Source: Chryseobacterium nakagawai
GTDB taxonomy: Bacteria > Bacteroidota > Bacteroidia > Flavobacteriales > Weeksellaceae
Assembly: GCF_900637665.1 (NCBI RefSeq)
Contig: NZ_LR134386.1
Location: 4,890,501 to 4,954,500 of the forward strand
Direction of reading: 5' to 3'
DNA length: 64,000 nt
Shown here one piece after another: positions 24,431 through 35,020 of the stretch (positions are counted from its first letter, which is position 1; the number at the start of each line of letters is the position of its first letter). The position numbers and the translations under genes were made by a program. The notes beneath the pieces are model-generated. The model saw only the letters and a program-made list of their open reading frames with translations, did not search any database and was not told where the DNA came from.

Positions 24431-25390
24431 TCATATTGTGGATAACTTTTTCAACCACATATTGCACAGATTTACACAGATAATTTTTCTTTTAAACTGA
24501 TATTTTGATCTGGGAAATATTGATTGAATTCTTAATTCATATTCCGACATTGTGGATAACTTTTTCTTACTGTAAATTAGACTTATTTTCGAAAAACCTT
24601 TTCCACAGGCATATTTCGTAACCTATTAAATATGTGTTAGATATAACAGTATTTATTATACAATCTCATATTGTGGATAACTTTTTCAACCACAGATTGC
24701 ACAGATTTACACAGATGATTTTTTCTTTTAAACTGATATTTTGATCTGGGAAATATTGATAGAATTCTTAATTCATATTCTGATATTGTGGATAACTTTT
24801 TCTTACTGTAAATTAGACTTATTTTCGAAAAACCTTTTCCACAGGCATATTTCATAACCTATTAAATATGTGTTAGATATAGCAGTATTTATTATACAAT
24901 CTCATATTATGGATAACTTTTTCAACCACAGATTGCACAGATTTACACAGATGATTTTTTCTTTTAAACTGATATTTTGATCTGGGAAATATTGATAGAA
25001 TTCTTAATTCATATTCTGATATTGTGGATAACTTTTTCTTACTGTAAATTAGACTTATTTTCGAAAAACCTTTTCCACAGGCATATTTCATAACCTATTA
25101 AATATGTGTTAGATATAACAGTATTTATTATACAATCTCATATTGTGGATAACTTTTTCAACCACAGATTGCACAGATTTACACAGATAATTTTTCCTTT
25201 TAAACTGATATTTTGATCTGGGAAATATTGATAGAATTCTTAATTCATATTCTGACATTGTGGATAACTTTTTCTTACTGTAAATTAGACTTATTTTCGA
25301 AAAACCTTTTCCACAGGCATATTTCATAACCTATTAAATTTATGTAAGATATAACACTATTTATTATACAATCTCATATTGTGGATAACT
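24431..25390. repeat. 236-bp tandem repeat array with nine DnaA boxes (oriC or DnaA-binding locus candidate)
   Basis: Four nearly identical copies start at 24431, 24666, 24902, 25138, and a fifth begins at 25374. Each holds two TGTGGATAA (reverse of TTATCCACA, the DnaA box) followed by ACTTTTTC. Boxes start at 24437, 24551, 24672, 24787, 24908 (TATGGATAA, one mismatch), 25023, 25144, 25259 and 25380, alternating 115 and 121 bp. A TTTTCCACA box-like site occurs in every copy (24599, 24835, 25071, 25307). The array is very AT-rich and gene-free. It may be oriC, a DnaA-titrating site, or a repeat of other use. Confidence 0.85.
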
Positions 25391-25391
25391 T

Positions 25392-26192
25392 TTACTTACG
25401 AATGGTACGCAAGGCTTTCTTGGCAATATATTGAGTTTCCTTTGTGTTACTTTCCCGTAGCCATTCATCACAGATTTCCACTACAAATTCCGGCTGGGAT
25501 TTACTGGCATCATTCAGCCAATTGCCGACACTATCCTGTACATATCTTGATGAGTCTGATCTTAATGGTTCTAAAATTTCCAGTCCTAATCCTGGATTTT
25601 GTTTTAATGCTTCAATATGCTCACACCATACTCCTCTCGGTCTTGTTGATTCACTCGCAAAACGTCTGATATTTTCATTGTCGTGCTTCGTCCATTCTGA
25701 TAAAATAGCTATACATTCTTTAAAATTTTTCGAAATATCCGGACGTACAGTCATCCAACAAATTTCTCTTACCCCAAAATGAGAGTCTGCAGCAAAAGAC
25801 TGAATCTTTTTTAGTTTTTCTTCTGTATTAAAAGCATCATTTCTTCCAATGGTATACGCCACCCAACAGCGAATCAAGTCAGCAGGATGTGTGGATAATT
25901 TTGAAAGAAATTCTTCATCCCGGTTTTTGAGTGTCAAATCAAGAATTCCCAGTCCAATTGCTTCATTGATGGTGTTGACCGTTTGTTTTTTCAATTGGTC
26001 TAGATTTTTCAGGATAGGCTGGAAATATTCTGACCGATTATTCTGTATTAATAGATTTTCCAGCAACAGTCTTTGATCAACGGCCAACCATTCTGTAAGA
26101 TTAGCTGTTTCAATTTCACCTCTATTCAATTGTATTAAAATATCGGCAGGAATATCTTTTATAGAACGGGCTCCTTTTCTTTTTTCTGTCAT
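25392..26192 (-). CDS. DNA alkylation repair protein, AlkD/HEAT-repeat family
   Basis: 266 aa made of helix pairs of HEAT type. The stretch RRFASESTRPRGVWCEHI near 180-197 and YVQDSVGNWLNDASKSQP near 220-237 are the usual AlkD-family signatures. AlkD-type enzymes remove bulky or cationic alkylated bases without base flipping. It overlaps the peroxiredoxin-like gene by 4 nt and ends right at the DnaA-box array. Confidence 0.82.
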   Translation of the reverse strand: MTEKRKGARSIKDIPADILIQLNRGEIETANLTEWLAVDQRLLLENLLIQNNRSEYFQPILKNLDQLKKQTVNTINEAIGLGILDLTLKNRDEEFLSKLSTHPADLIRCWVAYTIGRNDAFNTEEKLKKIQSFAADSHFGVREICWMTVRPDISKNFKECIAILSEWTKHDNENIRRFASESTRPRGVWCEHIEALKQNPGLGLEILEPLRSDSSRYVQDSVGNWLNDASKSQPEFVVEICDEWLRESNTKETQYIAKKALRTIRK

Positions 26193-26827
26193 AATACTTT
26201 TATTAACTCTTCCACATCTAATCTATTCATGTAATTTACATCTAAAAATTTATATGTGACTACTCTATTTTCATCCACGACCAAAACAGCAGGAACCGGT
26301 AAAATATTACCATTATTTTTATTGAAATCAGAAAGATTAATTCCAAGTTTATGATAATAAGGAAGTACAAAATCCTGCAATTTAAAAGTTATACCTAATT
26401 GTTCAGCAAAATGATTATCAGTATCTGTTAATACTTCAAACTCAAGGTCATTTTTCTGAACCATACTTAGAGAATGATCTGGATTTTGCGGAGAAATAGC
26501 AATTAAAGCAGCTCCTTTTTCTTTTATTCTGGAAAGATTGTCCTGTAAAAATTTTAGTTCCAGGTTACAATAAGGACACCAGCTTCCTCTGTAAAAAGCC
26601 AAAATTATTTTCCCATTGTTAAGAAATTCTTTGGAACTTATTATTTTGCCCAAAGCATTGGACAATAGAAATTCTGGCATCTGATCTCCTACCTGAATGC
26701 TATTTTCTTCAATCTTCATTGTTTTTAAATCCTGAATAGATTTTCCAAATGCTTCCAATACCTCCTTCGGAAGCTGCGAAGATAATTCCTGATTCAACTG
26801 TTCGATCTGTTTTGCCAGTGTACTCAT
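26189..26827 (-). CDS. peroxiredoxin-like AhpC/TSA family protein
   Basis: 212 aa, thioredoxin fold. The active-site stretch FYRGSWCPYCNLEL has a CxxC pair and lies at about 82-95 after a helical N-terminus. LTDTDNHFAEQLGITF near 135 is typical for the AhpC/TSA 'peroxiredoxin-like' group. It likely reduces peroxides or disulfides in the cytoplasm (no signal peptide). Divergent from an HxlR regulator 97 bp away, which probably controls it. Confidence 0.83.
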   Translation of the reverse strand: MSTLAKQIEQLNQELSSQLPKEVLEAFGKSIQDLKTMKIEENSIQVGDQMPEFLLSNALGKIISSKEFLNNGKIILAFYRGSWCPYCNLELKFLQDNLSRIKEKGAALIAISPQNPDHSLSMVQKNDLEFEVLTDTDNHFAEQLGITFKLQDFVLPYYHKLGINLSDFNKNNGNILPVPAVLVVDENRVVTYKFLDVNYMNRLDVEELIKVL

Positions 26828-26924
26828 TCTTTTTAATTTTTATTATTTTTACAAAGGTCTAAAAGCCTCTATAAATAAGCAATAACGCATATTTTTCACC
26901 CATAGGGATAAAAAAGTCAATTTT

Positions 26925-27311
26925 ATGGAAATAAAGGGAAGAGCTGAAGAAAATAAAATTTGTCCGTTGGAAGTTGCCGTCAATACCATCAGTGGAAAAT
27001 GGAAAATTCCAATTGTTTGGCAAATTAATGACGGAAAAAAACGTCCAAGTGAATTTTTGCGTGGAATCGCAAAAGTAGATCGCAGAGTTCTTAATCAACA
27101 GCTTACAGAAATGGTTGACGATGGCATTTTGACAAAACAGTCTTTTAATGAGCTTCCCCCTAGAGTTGAATATACCCTGACTGAGCTTGGTAAAAAGCTG
27201 GTAACGATTCTTTGGCAGCTGAATGATTGGGGAAAACTGTTGATCCCTGAAGAGGAAAATGCAGATGAGTATCTATTGGAACATTCAAAGACGCAAAACT
27301 ATTCTGAATAA
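26925..27311 (+). CDS. HxlR family transcriptional regulator
   Basis: 128 aa. CPLEVAVNTISGKWKIPIVW followed by FLRGIAKVDRRVLNQQLTEM and PPRVEYTLTELGKKL is the HxlR winged-helix pattern. The N-terminal Cys (in ICPLEVA) is the redox-sensing position in related regulators. It faces away from the peroxiredoxin-like gene, so thiol/oxidant-dependent control of that operon is likely but inferred. Confidence 0.9.
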   Translation: MEIKGRAEENKICPLEVAVNTISGKWKIPIVWQINDGKKRPSEFLRGIAKVDRRVLNQQLTEMVDDGILTKQSFNELPPRVEYTLTELGKKLVTILWQLNDWGKLLIPEEENADEYLLEHSKTQNYSE

Positions 27312-27622
27312 ACAGTGCTTTAAGGTGGAAGGATTTTATCTTCGATAAAATTGTATACTGCAAAAAAAAATCATCAAAAATGCACGAATACTTTAATTTA
27401 CACTTATCATCTATGTTCCTATTATGATTCATTTTTTTACTGGATAGACCCATAGATTTTAGAGTTATCTTATAAATATTAATAAAAATAAATTCGTGGC
27501 TAAAAAACACTTGTAAATCTATTTGTTTCTTAGCGTTTTCCTACAATACCAGAGGTAGGTCAACTCACAGTTTCAATATCTCACAAAAATTCTCATATTT
27601 GTAGCCTAATCAAAAAAACACC
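27312..27622. repeat. gene-free region with a copy of a dispersed intergenic repeat
   Basis: 311 bp without a gene. From about 27316 to 27510 the order CTTTAAGG, GATTTTATCT, ATAAAATTGTATA, TGCACGAATA, CACTTAT, CTATGT, ATTCGTGGC also occurs in the same order at about 50108-50310, so both are degenerate copies of one repeat. Just before the next gene is CATATTTG, one base off the -7 consensus. Confidence 0.55.
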
Positions 27623-28501
27623 ATGAAGAAAATCACATTGAGTCTTATCATTATCTTACTGGCCATAAGCTGTGGCAAAGAAAAATCCGGTGACAGACTT
27701 TTAGAAGAACCGGATAAGGATGAACATCTCATCACAGAGAATGCTTTAAAAATCAATAAAGATAAAAATACGATCAAGGAAAGATTCACTTCTCCGAAAG
27801 ATTATGAATGGATAGAGGAAAATCCGGATTCCTTCGGCTATTTCATTGAAAATTTTAAACTGAAACCTTATGGAAGCCAGATTTTAAGATATGACAACTC
27901 TCCTATTTCCACACAACATCTTCATGAAGCCGTTTTTGATATTGATACAGGAAATAAAGATCTTCAGCAATGTGCAGATGCAGTGATTCGTCTGAGAGCT
28001 GAATATCTATACAAAATAAAAAAGACGGATGAGATTAAGTTTCATTTTACGAGTGGACATCTTCTTAGCTGGAATGATTATAAAAATGGAACAAGAGCTT
28101 TTGTGAATGGTAATTCCGTCACCTTTAGAAAAACGACTGGTTTTGATGATTCTTATCAGGGTTTCAGGAATTATCTGGACCTCATCTTTAATTACGCAGG
28201 TACTATTTCACTCAATAAAGAAACTCAACCGGTGACAAAAAGCTCAGATTTAAAAACCGGAGACATTCTGATCACCCCTGGAAGCCCGGGCCATGTAGTT
28301 TTTATTGCCGGAGTTTGTAAAAACAAAGAAGGGAAAAAATTATTTTTACTGGGAGAAGGATTCACGCCCGCTCAATCTATACATCTGTTATCCAATCCTT
28401 TTCAGAAAAAAAATTCGCCCTGGTATGATCTTGATGTGAATACTCCTGAGACCAAAACAGCGCGATATATTTTCAAACCAACAAATTTCAGAAGTTTTTA
28501 A
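27623..28501 (+). CDS. DUF4846-type lipoprotein
   Basis: 292 aa. A lipoprotein signal with Cys18 in LLAISCGK places it in an envelope membrane. The mature part, with QCADAVIRLRAEYLYK, FHFTSGHLLSWNDYKNG and GDILITPGSPGHVVFIAGV, matches the DUF4846 family of Bacteroidetes, of unknown function. The last motif resembles the His-containing end of NlpC/P60-like folds, so an enzyme is possible. Confidence 0.75.
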   Translation: MKKITLSLIIILLAISCGKEKSGDRLLEEPDKDEHLITENALKINKDKNTIKERFTSPKDYEWIEENPDSFGYFIENFKLKPYGSQILRYDNSPISTQHLHEAVFDIDTGNKDLQQCADAVIRLRAEYLYKIKKTDEIKFHFTSGHLLSWNDYKNGTRAFVNGNSVTFRKTTGFDDSYQGFRNYLDLIFNYAGTISLNKETQPVTKSSDLKTGDILITPGSPGHVVFIAGVCKNKEGKKLFLLGEGFTPAQSIHLLSNPFQKKNSPWYDLDVNTPETKTARYIFKPTNFRSF

Positions 28502-28556
28502 TTCTATATATTCAAAACTAATGGAAAGTTACTACGATAATCTGAACTTGTTTTTG

Positions 28557-28564
28557 TAAATTTG
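28557..28564 (+). promoter_or_regulatory. pfkA promoter -7 box (TAAATTTG)
   Basis: Exact TAnnTTTG consensus 20 nt before the pfkA start codon. No good TTTG is present at the expected upstream distance, so only the -7 box is supported. Confidence 0.5.
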
Positions 28565-28584
28565 TGTTCGAAATTTTTTACTAG

Positions 28585-29571
28585 ATGAAAGAGAGTGCTG
28601 TAAAAAAGATTGCAGTTCTTACTTCAGGAGGAGACTCTCCAGGTATGAATGCAGCATTAAGAGCGGTAGTAAGAACCGCCAATTACTATAATATTGAATG
28701 CTATGGAGTAAGGGAAGGCTACAATGGCCTTATCTGCAATGATTTCCTAAAAATGGGAGCCCGTTCCGTAAAAAATATAATCAACCAGGGTGGAACGATT
28801 CTAAAGTCTGCCAGATCCGCTGAATTCAGAACCAAAGAAGGCCGTCAGAAGGCTTATGATAATTGCGTAAAGCTAGGTATTGATGGTTTGGTATGTATTG
28901 GTGGAGACGGAACTTTTACGGGTGCCAAGATCTTCAGTGAAGAATTTGGAATCCGAGTGATTGGTATTCCGGGAACGATCGATAATGATATCTTCGGAAC
29001 AGATAATACCATCGGATATGATACTGCGTTGAATACCGCCATGGACGCGATTGACAAAATCCGTGATACGGCCACTTCTCACAATAGAGTTTTCTTTGTG
29101 GAAGTAATGGGTCGTGATGCAGGATTTATCGCTTTAAACAGTGGATTAGCAACAGGTGCTTTGGATATTTTAATTCCTGAGAAAAAAGACAGCACGGATG
29201 ATCTTTTTGAAAAGTTTAGAAAAGCAGAGAAAACAGGAAAGGCATCCAGCATTGTAGTAGTAGCAGAAGGAGAAAAACTAGCCAACGTTTATGAACTGGC
29301 AGAAAAAACAAAGAAAATATTCCCTGATTATGACATTCGTGTAGCAGTGTTGGGGCATATGCAAAGAGGAGGATCTCCTAGTTGTGCAGACAGAGTATTA
29401 GCCAGCAGACTTGGGTATGGTGCAGTAGTAGGATTAATGGATGGGCAAACGAATGTAATGGCAGGAATGCGTTCCAACGATGTGGTGTATACCCCTATTG
29501 AGGAAGCTATTAAAAAACATAATGAAATCAATAAAGATTTAATGTTGATTTCAGAAATTTTAGCAATCTAA
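28585..29571 (+). CDS. pfkA: ATP-dependent 6-phosphofructokinase
   Basis: 328 aa, usual length. ATP/F6P sites: SGGDSPGMNAALRAVVR at the start, CIGGDGTFTGA near 103-113, IPGTIDNDIFGTD near 130 (catalytic Asp in TIDND) and EVMGRDAGFIAL near 173. It phosphorylates fructose 6-phosphate in glycolysis. Glyceraldehyde-3-phosphate dehydrogenase follows 33 nt later on the same strand, so the two form a glycolytic unit. Confidence 0.96.
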   Translation: MKESAVKKIAVLTSGGDSPGMNAALRAVVRTANYYNIECYGVREGYNGLICNDFLKMGARSVKNIINQGGTILKSARSAEFRTKEGRQKAYDNCVKLGIDGLVCIGGDGTFTGAKIFSEEFGIRVIGIPGTIDNDIFGTDNTIGYDTALNTAMDAIDKIRDTATSHNRVFFVEVMGRDAGFIALNSGLATGALDILIPEKKDSTDDLFEKFRKAEKTGKASSIVVVAEGEKLANVYELAEKTKKIFPDYDIRVAVLGHMQRGGSPSCADRVLASRLGYGAVVGLMDGQTNVMAGMRSNDVVYTPIEEAIKKHNEINKDLMLISEILAI

Positions 29572-29592
29572 TTATTTTTATAAATCTAATAA

Positions 29593-30609
<1,017 letters not shown>

Positions 30610-30640
30610 TAAGTAATGAGTAATCAGCAATAAGTAATAT

Positions 30641-30669
30641 AAAGCCTTCCCAATGGGAAGGCTTTTTTT
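30641..30669 (+). terminator. terminator after gapA
   Basis: AAAGCCTTCCC/GGGAAGGCTTT inverted repeat with a 3-base loop followed by a T run. Confidence 0.9.
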
Positions 30670-30700
30670 GATACATTATATTTTTTAAAAAATGTACTAG

Positions 30701-31501
30701 TCACTTATCTTTTTTTAAAAGCTCTTTTAAGTATTCCTCAGCTTTTTCTTTACTTAATTTTTCATCCATTTTTTGAATAACACTCAGAATTGCCTCATAT
30801 TTTTTGGCTTCGGTTTTTGCCTTCTCAATATTAGCATCACTTTCTGCTTTACTAATCGTGCTCTCTGCCTCAGCCTCTGCTATTGAAATCAACTTTGTAT
30901 TATCAATAATTGTTGTAAAAAGTGTTTGCAATTGCGAGTCACTTAATGTTTTTTCTACTCTTATAGTACTATTAAGTGCTTCAAATTGAGCCGCATCTAT
31001 TTTCTTATTAATAAATAAGCTATTAATATCATCTTCTTGATCTATCGAAGCATAGTACAATTCATTCAACCGATATAAAGCATCCCTTAACATGTTCACA
31101 GCAGCTGTTCTTTTTCCTAACTGTGCAATAGTTCGTTGTGTGTTTAAAGCAAACTCGGCATCTATCTGTCCTTTTATATTTGCTTTTGCCGTAATCGCAG
31201 TTATAGACTGTATTGCAGCATCAGGAGAATTCTCTGCAAGCACTCTGATTTTGCCATCTTTTACATACATCACTGAACCTCTTTTGGTAGCATCATAATA
31301 AGACCAAAGGAAAGTTCCGTTATCTTTCTTGATAGTATTTTTATCATTCTTTTTAGATTTTCCTATTTCTACATTTATAGAATCATTTTCTACATATTGT
31401 GGGATCCTCACAATTCCAGCACTTCCTCTGGCTCTATTATTCATAAAACAACCACAACTTAACATACAAACGGTCAGGATAATAAACGAAATTATTTTCA
31501 T
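30701..31501 (-). CDS. lipoprotein with long helical region
   Basis: 266 aa. Start MKIISFIILTVCMLSCGCFM carries a lipobox-like Cys (LSCG). Residues about 95-266 are Ala/Glu/Lys-rich and likely a long coiled coil (AEAEAESTISKAESDANIEKAK). No family recognised. It converges on gapA and stands alone on the minus strand. Confidence 0.65.
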   Translation of the reverse strand: MKIISFIILTVCMLSCGCFMNNRARGSAGIVRIPQYVENDSINVEIGKSKKNDKNTIKKDNGTFLWSYYDATKRGSVMYVKDGKIRVLAENSPDAAIQSITAITAKANIKGQIDAEFALNTQRTIAQLGKRTAAVNMLRDALYRLNELYYASIDQEDDINSLFINKKIDAAQFEALNSTIRVEKTLSDSQLQTLFTTIIDNTKLISIAEAEAESTISKAESDANIEKAKTEAKKYEAILSVIQKMDEKLSKEKAEEYLKELLKKDK

Positions 31502-31694
31502 GATGATTAGTTTTTTCAGGTTAAAGTTTTTTTGATTGGAAATAAAGAAGATGAATAGAAAGCTTCAACCGTAAAACAAGAGGCTTTAGAAATTGAGCTT
31601 CCATGGTCATTAGTTTCACATAAAGCTACAATACTTTGAGGCTACATGAAATACCACAAAAGGGGGATTTTTTTATCAAAATTTTATTAATTTT

Positions 31695-32507
31695 ATGAAA
31701 ACATCAACCATGGATAAAAAATTTATACCCCAGGCTAAAAAGCCACATCTTCTGACCAGGGTCTGGAACAATTATCCGGAGCTCTTTCATAACGAAAGCA
31801 CAATGATGACGATCCCTTCCATTGAACGTCTTATCGGAGAAATCTTTGCTCCCGGAAGATTTTATCATTACATCATCAACTTTGCAGACAGCACGATCTA
31901 CAACCATCATGAAGACATTCTGAAAATACATGGATTGAGTAAATATCCCATACATCTTAAGGAAATCATAGACCTCATCCACCCTGATGATCTGGAGTTT
32001 GTCATGGAAGCTGAAAGAATGTGCATGGCGAAAATGATAGAAATAAATGCTTCCGACCGACTTTCAGAACTGAAATTCAGCTATTGCTTTCGGATGAAGA
32101 CCTTCAAAGGAAATTACGAACTTTTCCATCATCAGTCTTTACATGCTTATAGGGATGAAAGTGGCAGAATTTTGCAGGCTATTAATATCCATACCAATAT
32201 TGAGCATATCACCCATCAGAATTCTTACACCGTTTTAATCTCCGGCATCAACGGTAGTGAAGATTTTCATCAAATGCAATGGCAAAAAAATGATAAAATA
32301 ACCGAACCTCTCCTTGTCAACTTTACCAAAAGAGAGGTTGAAATTATTACCTATATCGCACAAGGCTATTCTGCCGGAAAAATCTCTGGACGATTGAACA
32401 TTTCCGAAGAAACTGTAAGAACCCACCGAAAAAATATTTTAAGGAAAGCAAATTGCAAAAACTGTTCTGAGCTCATTAAAATGGCCTTTGAATGGGGATA
32501 TTTATAG
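31695..32507 (+). CDS. LuxR-type transcriptional regulator with PAS-like sensor
   Basis: 270 aa. Residues about 50-185 look like a PAS-fold sensor (YHYIINFADSTIYNHHEDIL, ending INIHTNIEHITH). The C-terminus (about 205-270) is a LuxR/GerE HTH: FTKREVEIITYIAQGYSAGK, then ISEETVRTHRKNILRKANC. Such single proteins are common in Chryseobacterium. An alternative start 5 codons downstream (MDKKF) exists. Target genes are unknown; the next gene is an oxygenase-like protein 80 bp away. Confidence 0.8.
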   Translation: MKTSTMDKKFIPQAKKPHLLTRVWNNYPELFHNESTMMTIPSIERLIGEIFAPGRFYHYIINFADSTIYNHHEDILKIHGLSKYPIHLKEIIDLIHPDDLEFVMEAERMCMAKMIEINASDRLSELKFSYCFRMKTFKGNYELFHHQSLHAYRDESGRILQAINIHTNIEHITHQNSYTVLISGINGSEDFHQMQWQKNDKITEPLLVNFTKREVEIITYIAQGYSAGKISGRLNISEETVRTHRKNILRKANCKNCSELIKMAFEWGYL

Positions 32508-32587
32508 AATCTACTCCCCAGCCTGATAAATCTCACGATACCATTTCGGTGTAAAACTTGTACTTTTATATACCTAAGGAATGAACA

Positions 32588-33772
32588 ATGATACAACCGC
32601 GGTTTAAAGATGCTCCACATTTTAGAAATTTTTGGGAAAAAGGTAATGGAAAACAGCTTATTGAGTTTTCCGGTGCTGAAGTAAGCTTTAAAAATTTTGA
32701 AAAATACGCTCCTTTCTTTTATCATGTAGATGAAACCGGAGATGATGTGGTAAAAGAGGTTTATTTTACTAAAAAGTTCCACGAAGCATCCAAAGAAATT
32801 GAAGGGTATATCCGAAATGGAATTTCTGAACATGATCCTGTGACCGAAAGTGTAAAAAAATTGTTCGCTCAAACCCAAAGTATTCCAGATTGGCTGGATT
32901 ATAATTTACTAAAAAGCGGTGCTGAGCTCTGCATGCGCAGCAACCTCGATTCATTGATTTCTTTAAGAGACTATTGCCTGATAGGAGGCTATGATTACGC
33001 TTACCTCAACAAACCGCTTATTGTTACAGAAGCATTAAAAAAAGGAGCGGTAAAACGTCTTTCTGAAACCTTAGATTTCTGGGTGAACGTTACCCGTTAT
33101 CATGCATTGGAAATTCACGCCAAAGGCTATGAATTTGCTATCAAAACCCGCTTGATCCATTCCTATGCCAGACTTTCTATCAAAAAACATTATAAAGCAT
33201 GGGATACTGAAAACTGGGGTGAACCCATCAATTCCTGGGATATGATGGCAACCTATATTGGTTTCAGTTTAGTTTTTCTTCACAGTCTTCAAAAATTAGG
33301 AAATACATTTTCCATTGAAGAAGAGCAGGGCATTTTTCACCTGTGGAAATATGTAGGATATCTTCTTGGAATCCCGGAGCAGCTTCTTCCTGATGATAAA
33401 AAACAGGCTACAGAATATTTTCATTTATGGACTTCTGTGCAGCCACCGTCAGATAAAGATTCTGTTCTCTTGGCTCATTCTCTATTAGATGAATCGTTGG
33501 AAAATCCGATTTTAAAATTTGAATTCCAAAGAAAAAATCTGAGATACCTTCACGTCTGTTGCACCTGGTTTCTGCTGGATGATGAAGTCTGCAAAAGACT
33601 ACAAATCCCTGAAGTTTCCAACAGAATGTTGTTTCCAAAATCAAAAATACTTTTCAACAGAATTTATGATCGCCTTGTGAGCAGAGATTCAAGGATAAAA
33701 AGAGGAAATAAAGATCAGATGAAGGTATTGAAAGATTATCTGAACATTACTAAGAACTCAAATTTTCATTAA
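32588..33772 (+). CDS. oxygenase MpaB family protein (DUF2236)
   Basis: 394 aa. The stretches FAIKTRLIHSYARLSIKKHY near 183-202 and KYVGYLLGIPEQLLPDDKK near 258-276 with ATEYFHLW are typical of the MpaB/Lcp-like (DUF2236) heme family, in which the His in RLIHSYAR is the likely heme ligand. Members oxidise diverse substrates, and the one here is unknown. No signal peptide. Ends 34 bp before a convergent gene. Confidence 0.78.
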   Translation: MIQPRFKDAPHFRNFWEKGNGKQLIEFSGAEVSFKNFEKYAPFFYHVDETGDDVVKEVYFTKKFHEASKEIEGYIRNGISEHDPVTESVKKLFAQTQSIPDWLDYNLLKSGAELCMRSNLDSLISLRDYCLIGGYDYAYLNKPLIVTEALKKGAVKRLSETLDFWVNVTRYHALEIHAKGYEFAIKTRLIHSYARLSIKKHYKAWDTENWGEPINSWDMMATYIGFSLVFLHSLQKLGNTFSIEEEQGIFHLWKYVGYLLGIPEQLLPDDKKQATEYFHLWTSVQPPSDKDSVLLAHSLLDESLENPILKFEFQRKNLRYLHVCCTWFLLDDEVCKRLQIPEVSNRMLFPKSKILFNRIYDRLVSRDSRIKRGNKDQMKVLKDYLNITKNSNFH

Positions 33773-33805
33773 ATTCAGCCTTTTAAGGAAACGAAAAGGG
33801 GAAAA

Positions 33806-35020
33806 TTACATTTGTTCATCTTCCTTAGCACTATCCGAAGAAAGTTTTCTGTTTCTGAAATTCCAGATCAGGTACAATAAAAACAACATAAACCAGACAC
33901 CAAAGACTGCACTAATGAAAAATCCTACGATAGAAGGGTGTAGATAGTTCGGTTTGTAAAACAGACGATCAAGGATTGCAAATTTTTCTTTTAACTGGCC
34001 TCTTTCGTAAGTATTTCGTATTGCATTAAGAGGCTCCTGCTGATGATCTCTGTAATAAAAAACATCTTTAGTCAGATCTTTCGGAACGATCTTCGTTTCT
34101 ATATTATATTTTTTTAAAAGGACATCCAGTTTCTGAAATGAGGCAAGCAGTGAATCCTGGCTATATTTGTAAAGCAAATTGTACCTTTTTGTCGCATTTT
34201 GATACTTTTGTTTCTGTTCAGGAATGTTATGCAATGAAGAGAACAAAATATTATTTTTAAGAAAAATACACATTTTATCATCGTAATCGGGATGTACTAC
34301 TGTTCCTTTAAATATAATTTGAGTACTATCCCCTATATTCTTTTTAGAAATAATCCTTTTTTCCATCTCACTGGTATCAAGTCCAAGAATGTCGAGTACT
34401 GATCTTGCTTTATTGCTTATTTTTTTGTGATCGGTACTTAGCACAGTTAATGTATCAATACTGTAATAAGTCGATTCTATTGAATAATAATCCTTATTGT
34501 CCGGATAATAATACAGGGTATCTCTCTGTTCTATCACAGGATAAGGTTTGGGATATAAAATATTTTCGGGGTTAAACAGTTTCTCTGAACTGTAGGAAGT
34601 ATAGTTATATAGAAAAGGCTGTAAGACATTCAGCAGCGTTTTATCTTTATTAAGGTCCTTTTCAGGCAATTCAGTTCGTAGTTTTGCATTTAATCCGAAA
34701 CTATAACTGATGAAAAAAGTCAGGGACAAAAAGGATATCAATAAAAGCACAATACCTATTCCCAATTTTTTTGATAGATCATATTTCTTTTGGGAATGAT
34801 TCCTAAGGAGAAAAATAACAAAGAAAAACAGAAAAAGACCAGATACGAAAACGTGAGAAATGGAAACGTCATCATAAAATTTGAACCTGTAAAATTCTGT
34901 ATAAATATAAATTCCCTTAAGACCCTCAAATTTTACATATCCGTAAATAAAGTAAGCCAGGTGGATGACAGCTAATACAGCAAAAGATTTAATCAGGAAT
35001 AATTTTAATTTTCTGTCCAT
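33806..35020 (-). CDS. membrane protein of unknown function
   Basis: 404 aa with four likely membrane segments: about 8-28, 52-71, 88-111 and 364-388, leaving a large external domain (about 112-360) of mixed charge with many Tyr and Asp. No recognised family. It is monocistronic and convergent with the MpaB-like gene. Confidence 0.6.
   Translation of the reverse strand: MDRKLKLFLIKSFAVLAVIHLAYFIYGYVKFEGLKGIYIYTEFYRFKFYDDVSISHVFVSGLFLFFFVIFLLRNHSQKKYDLSKKLGIGIVLLLISFLSLTFFISYSFGLNAKLRTELPEKDLNKDKTLLNVLQPFLYNYTSYSSEKLFNPENILYPKPYPVIEQRDTLYYYPDNKDYYSIESTYYSIDTLTVLSTDHKKISNKARSVLDILGLDTSEMEKRIISKKNIGDSTQIIFKGTVVHPDYDDKMCIFLKNNILFSSLHNIPEQKQKYQNATKRYNLLYKYSQDSLLASFQKLDVLLKKYNIETKIVPKDLTKDVFYYRDHQQEPLNAIRNTYERGQLKEKFAILDRLFYKPNYLHPSIVGFFISAVFGVWFMLFLLYLIWNFRNRKLSSDSAKEDEQM

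Noticed and set aside
24637..25327. Three nearly identical 72-codon reading frames on the minus strand in the tandem array
   Set aside because: They repeat only because the DNA unit repeats; no ribosome site, no protein-like composition.
24431..25390. CRISPR array
   Set aside because: Units are 236 bp and nearly identical throughout, without variable spacers.
30701..31535. Plus-strand frames opposite the lipoprotein gene
   Set aside because: Shadows; no signals, no similarity to known proteins.
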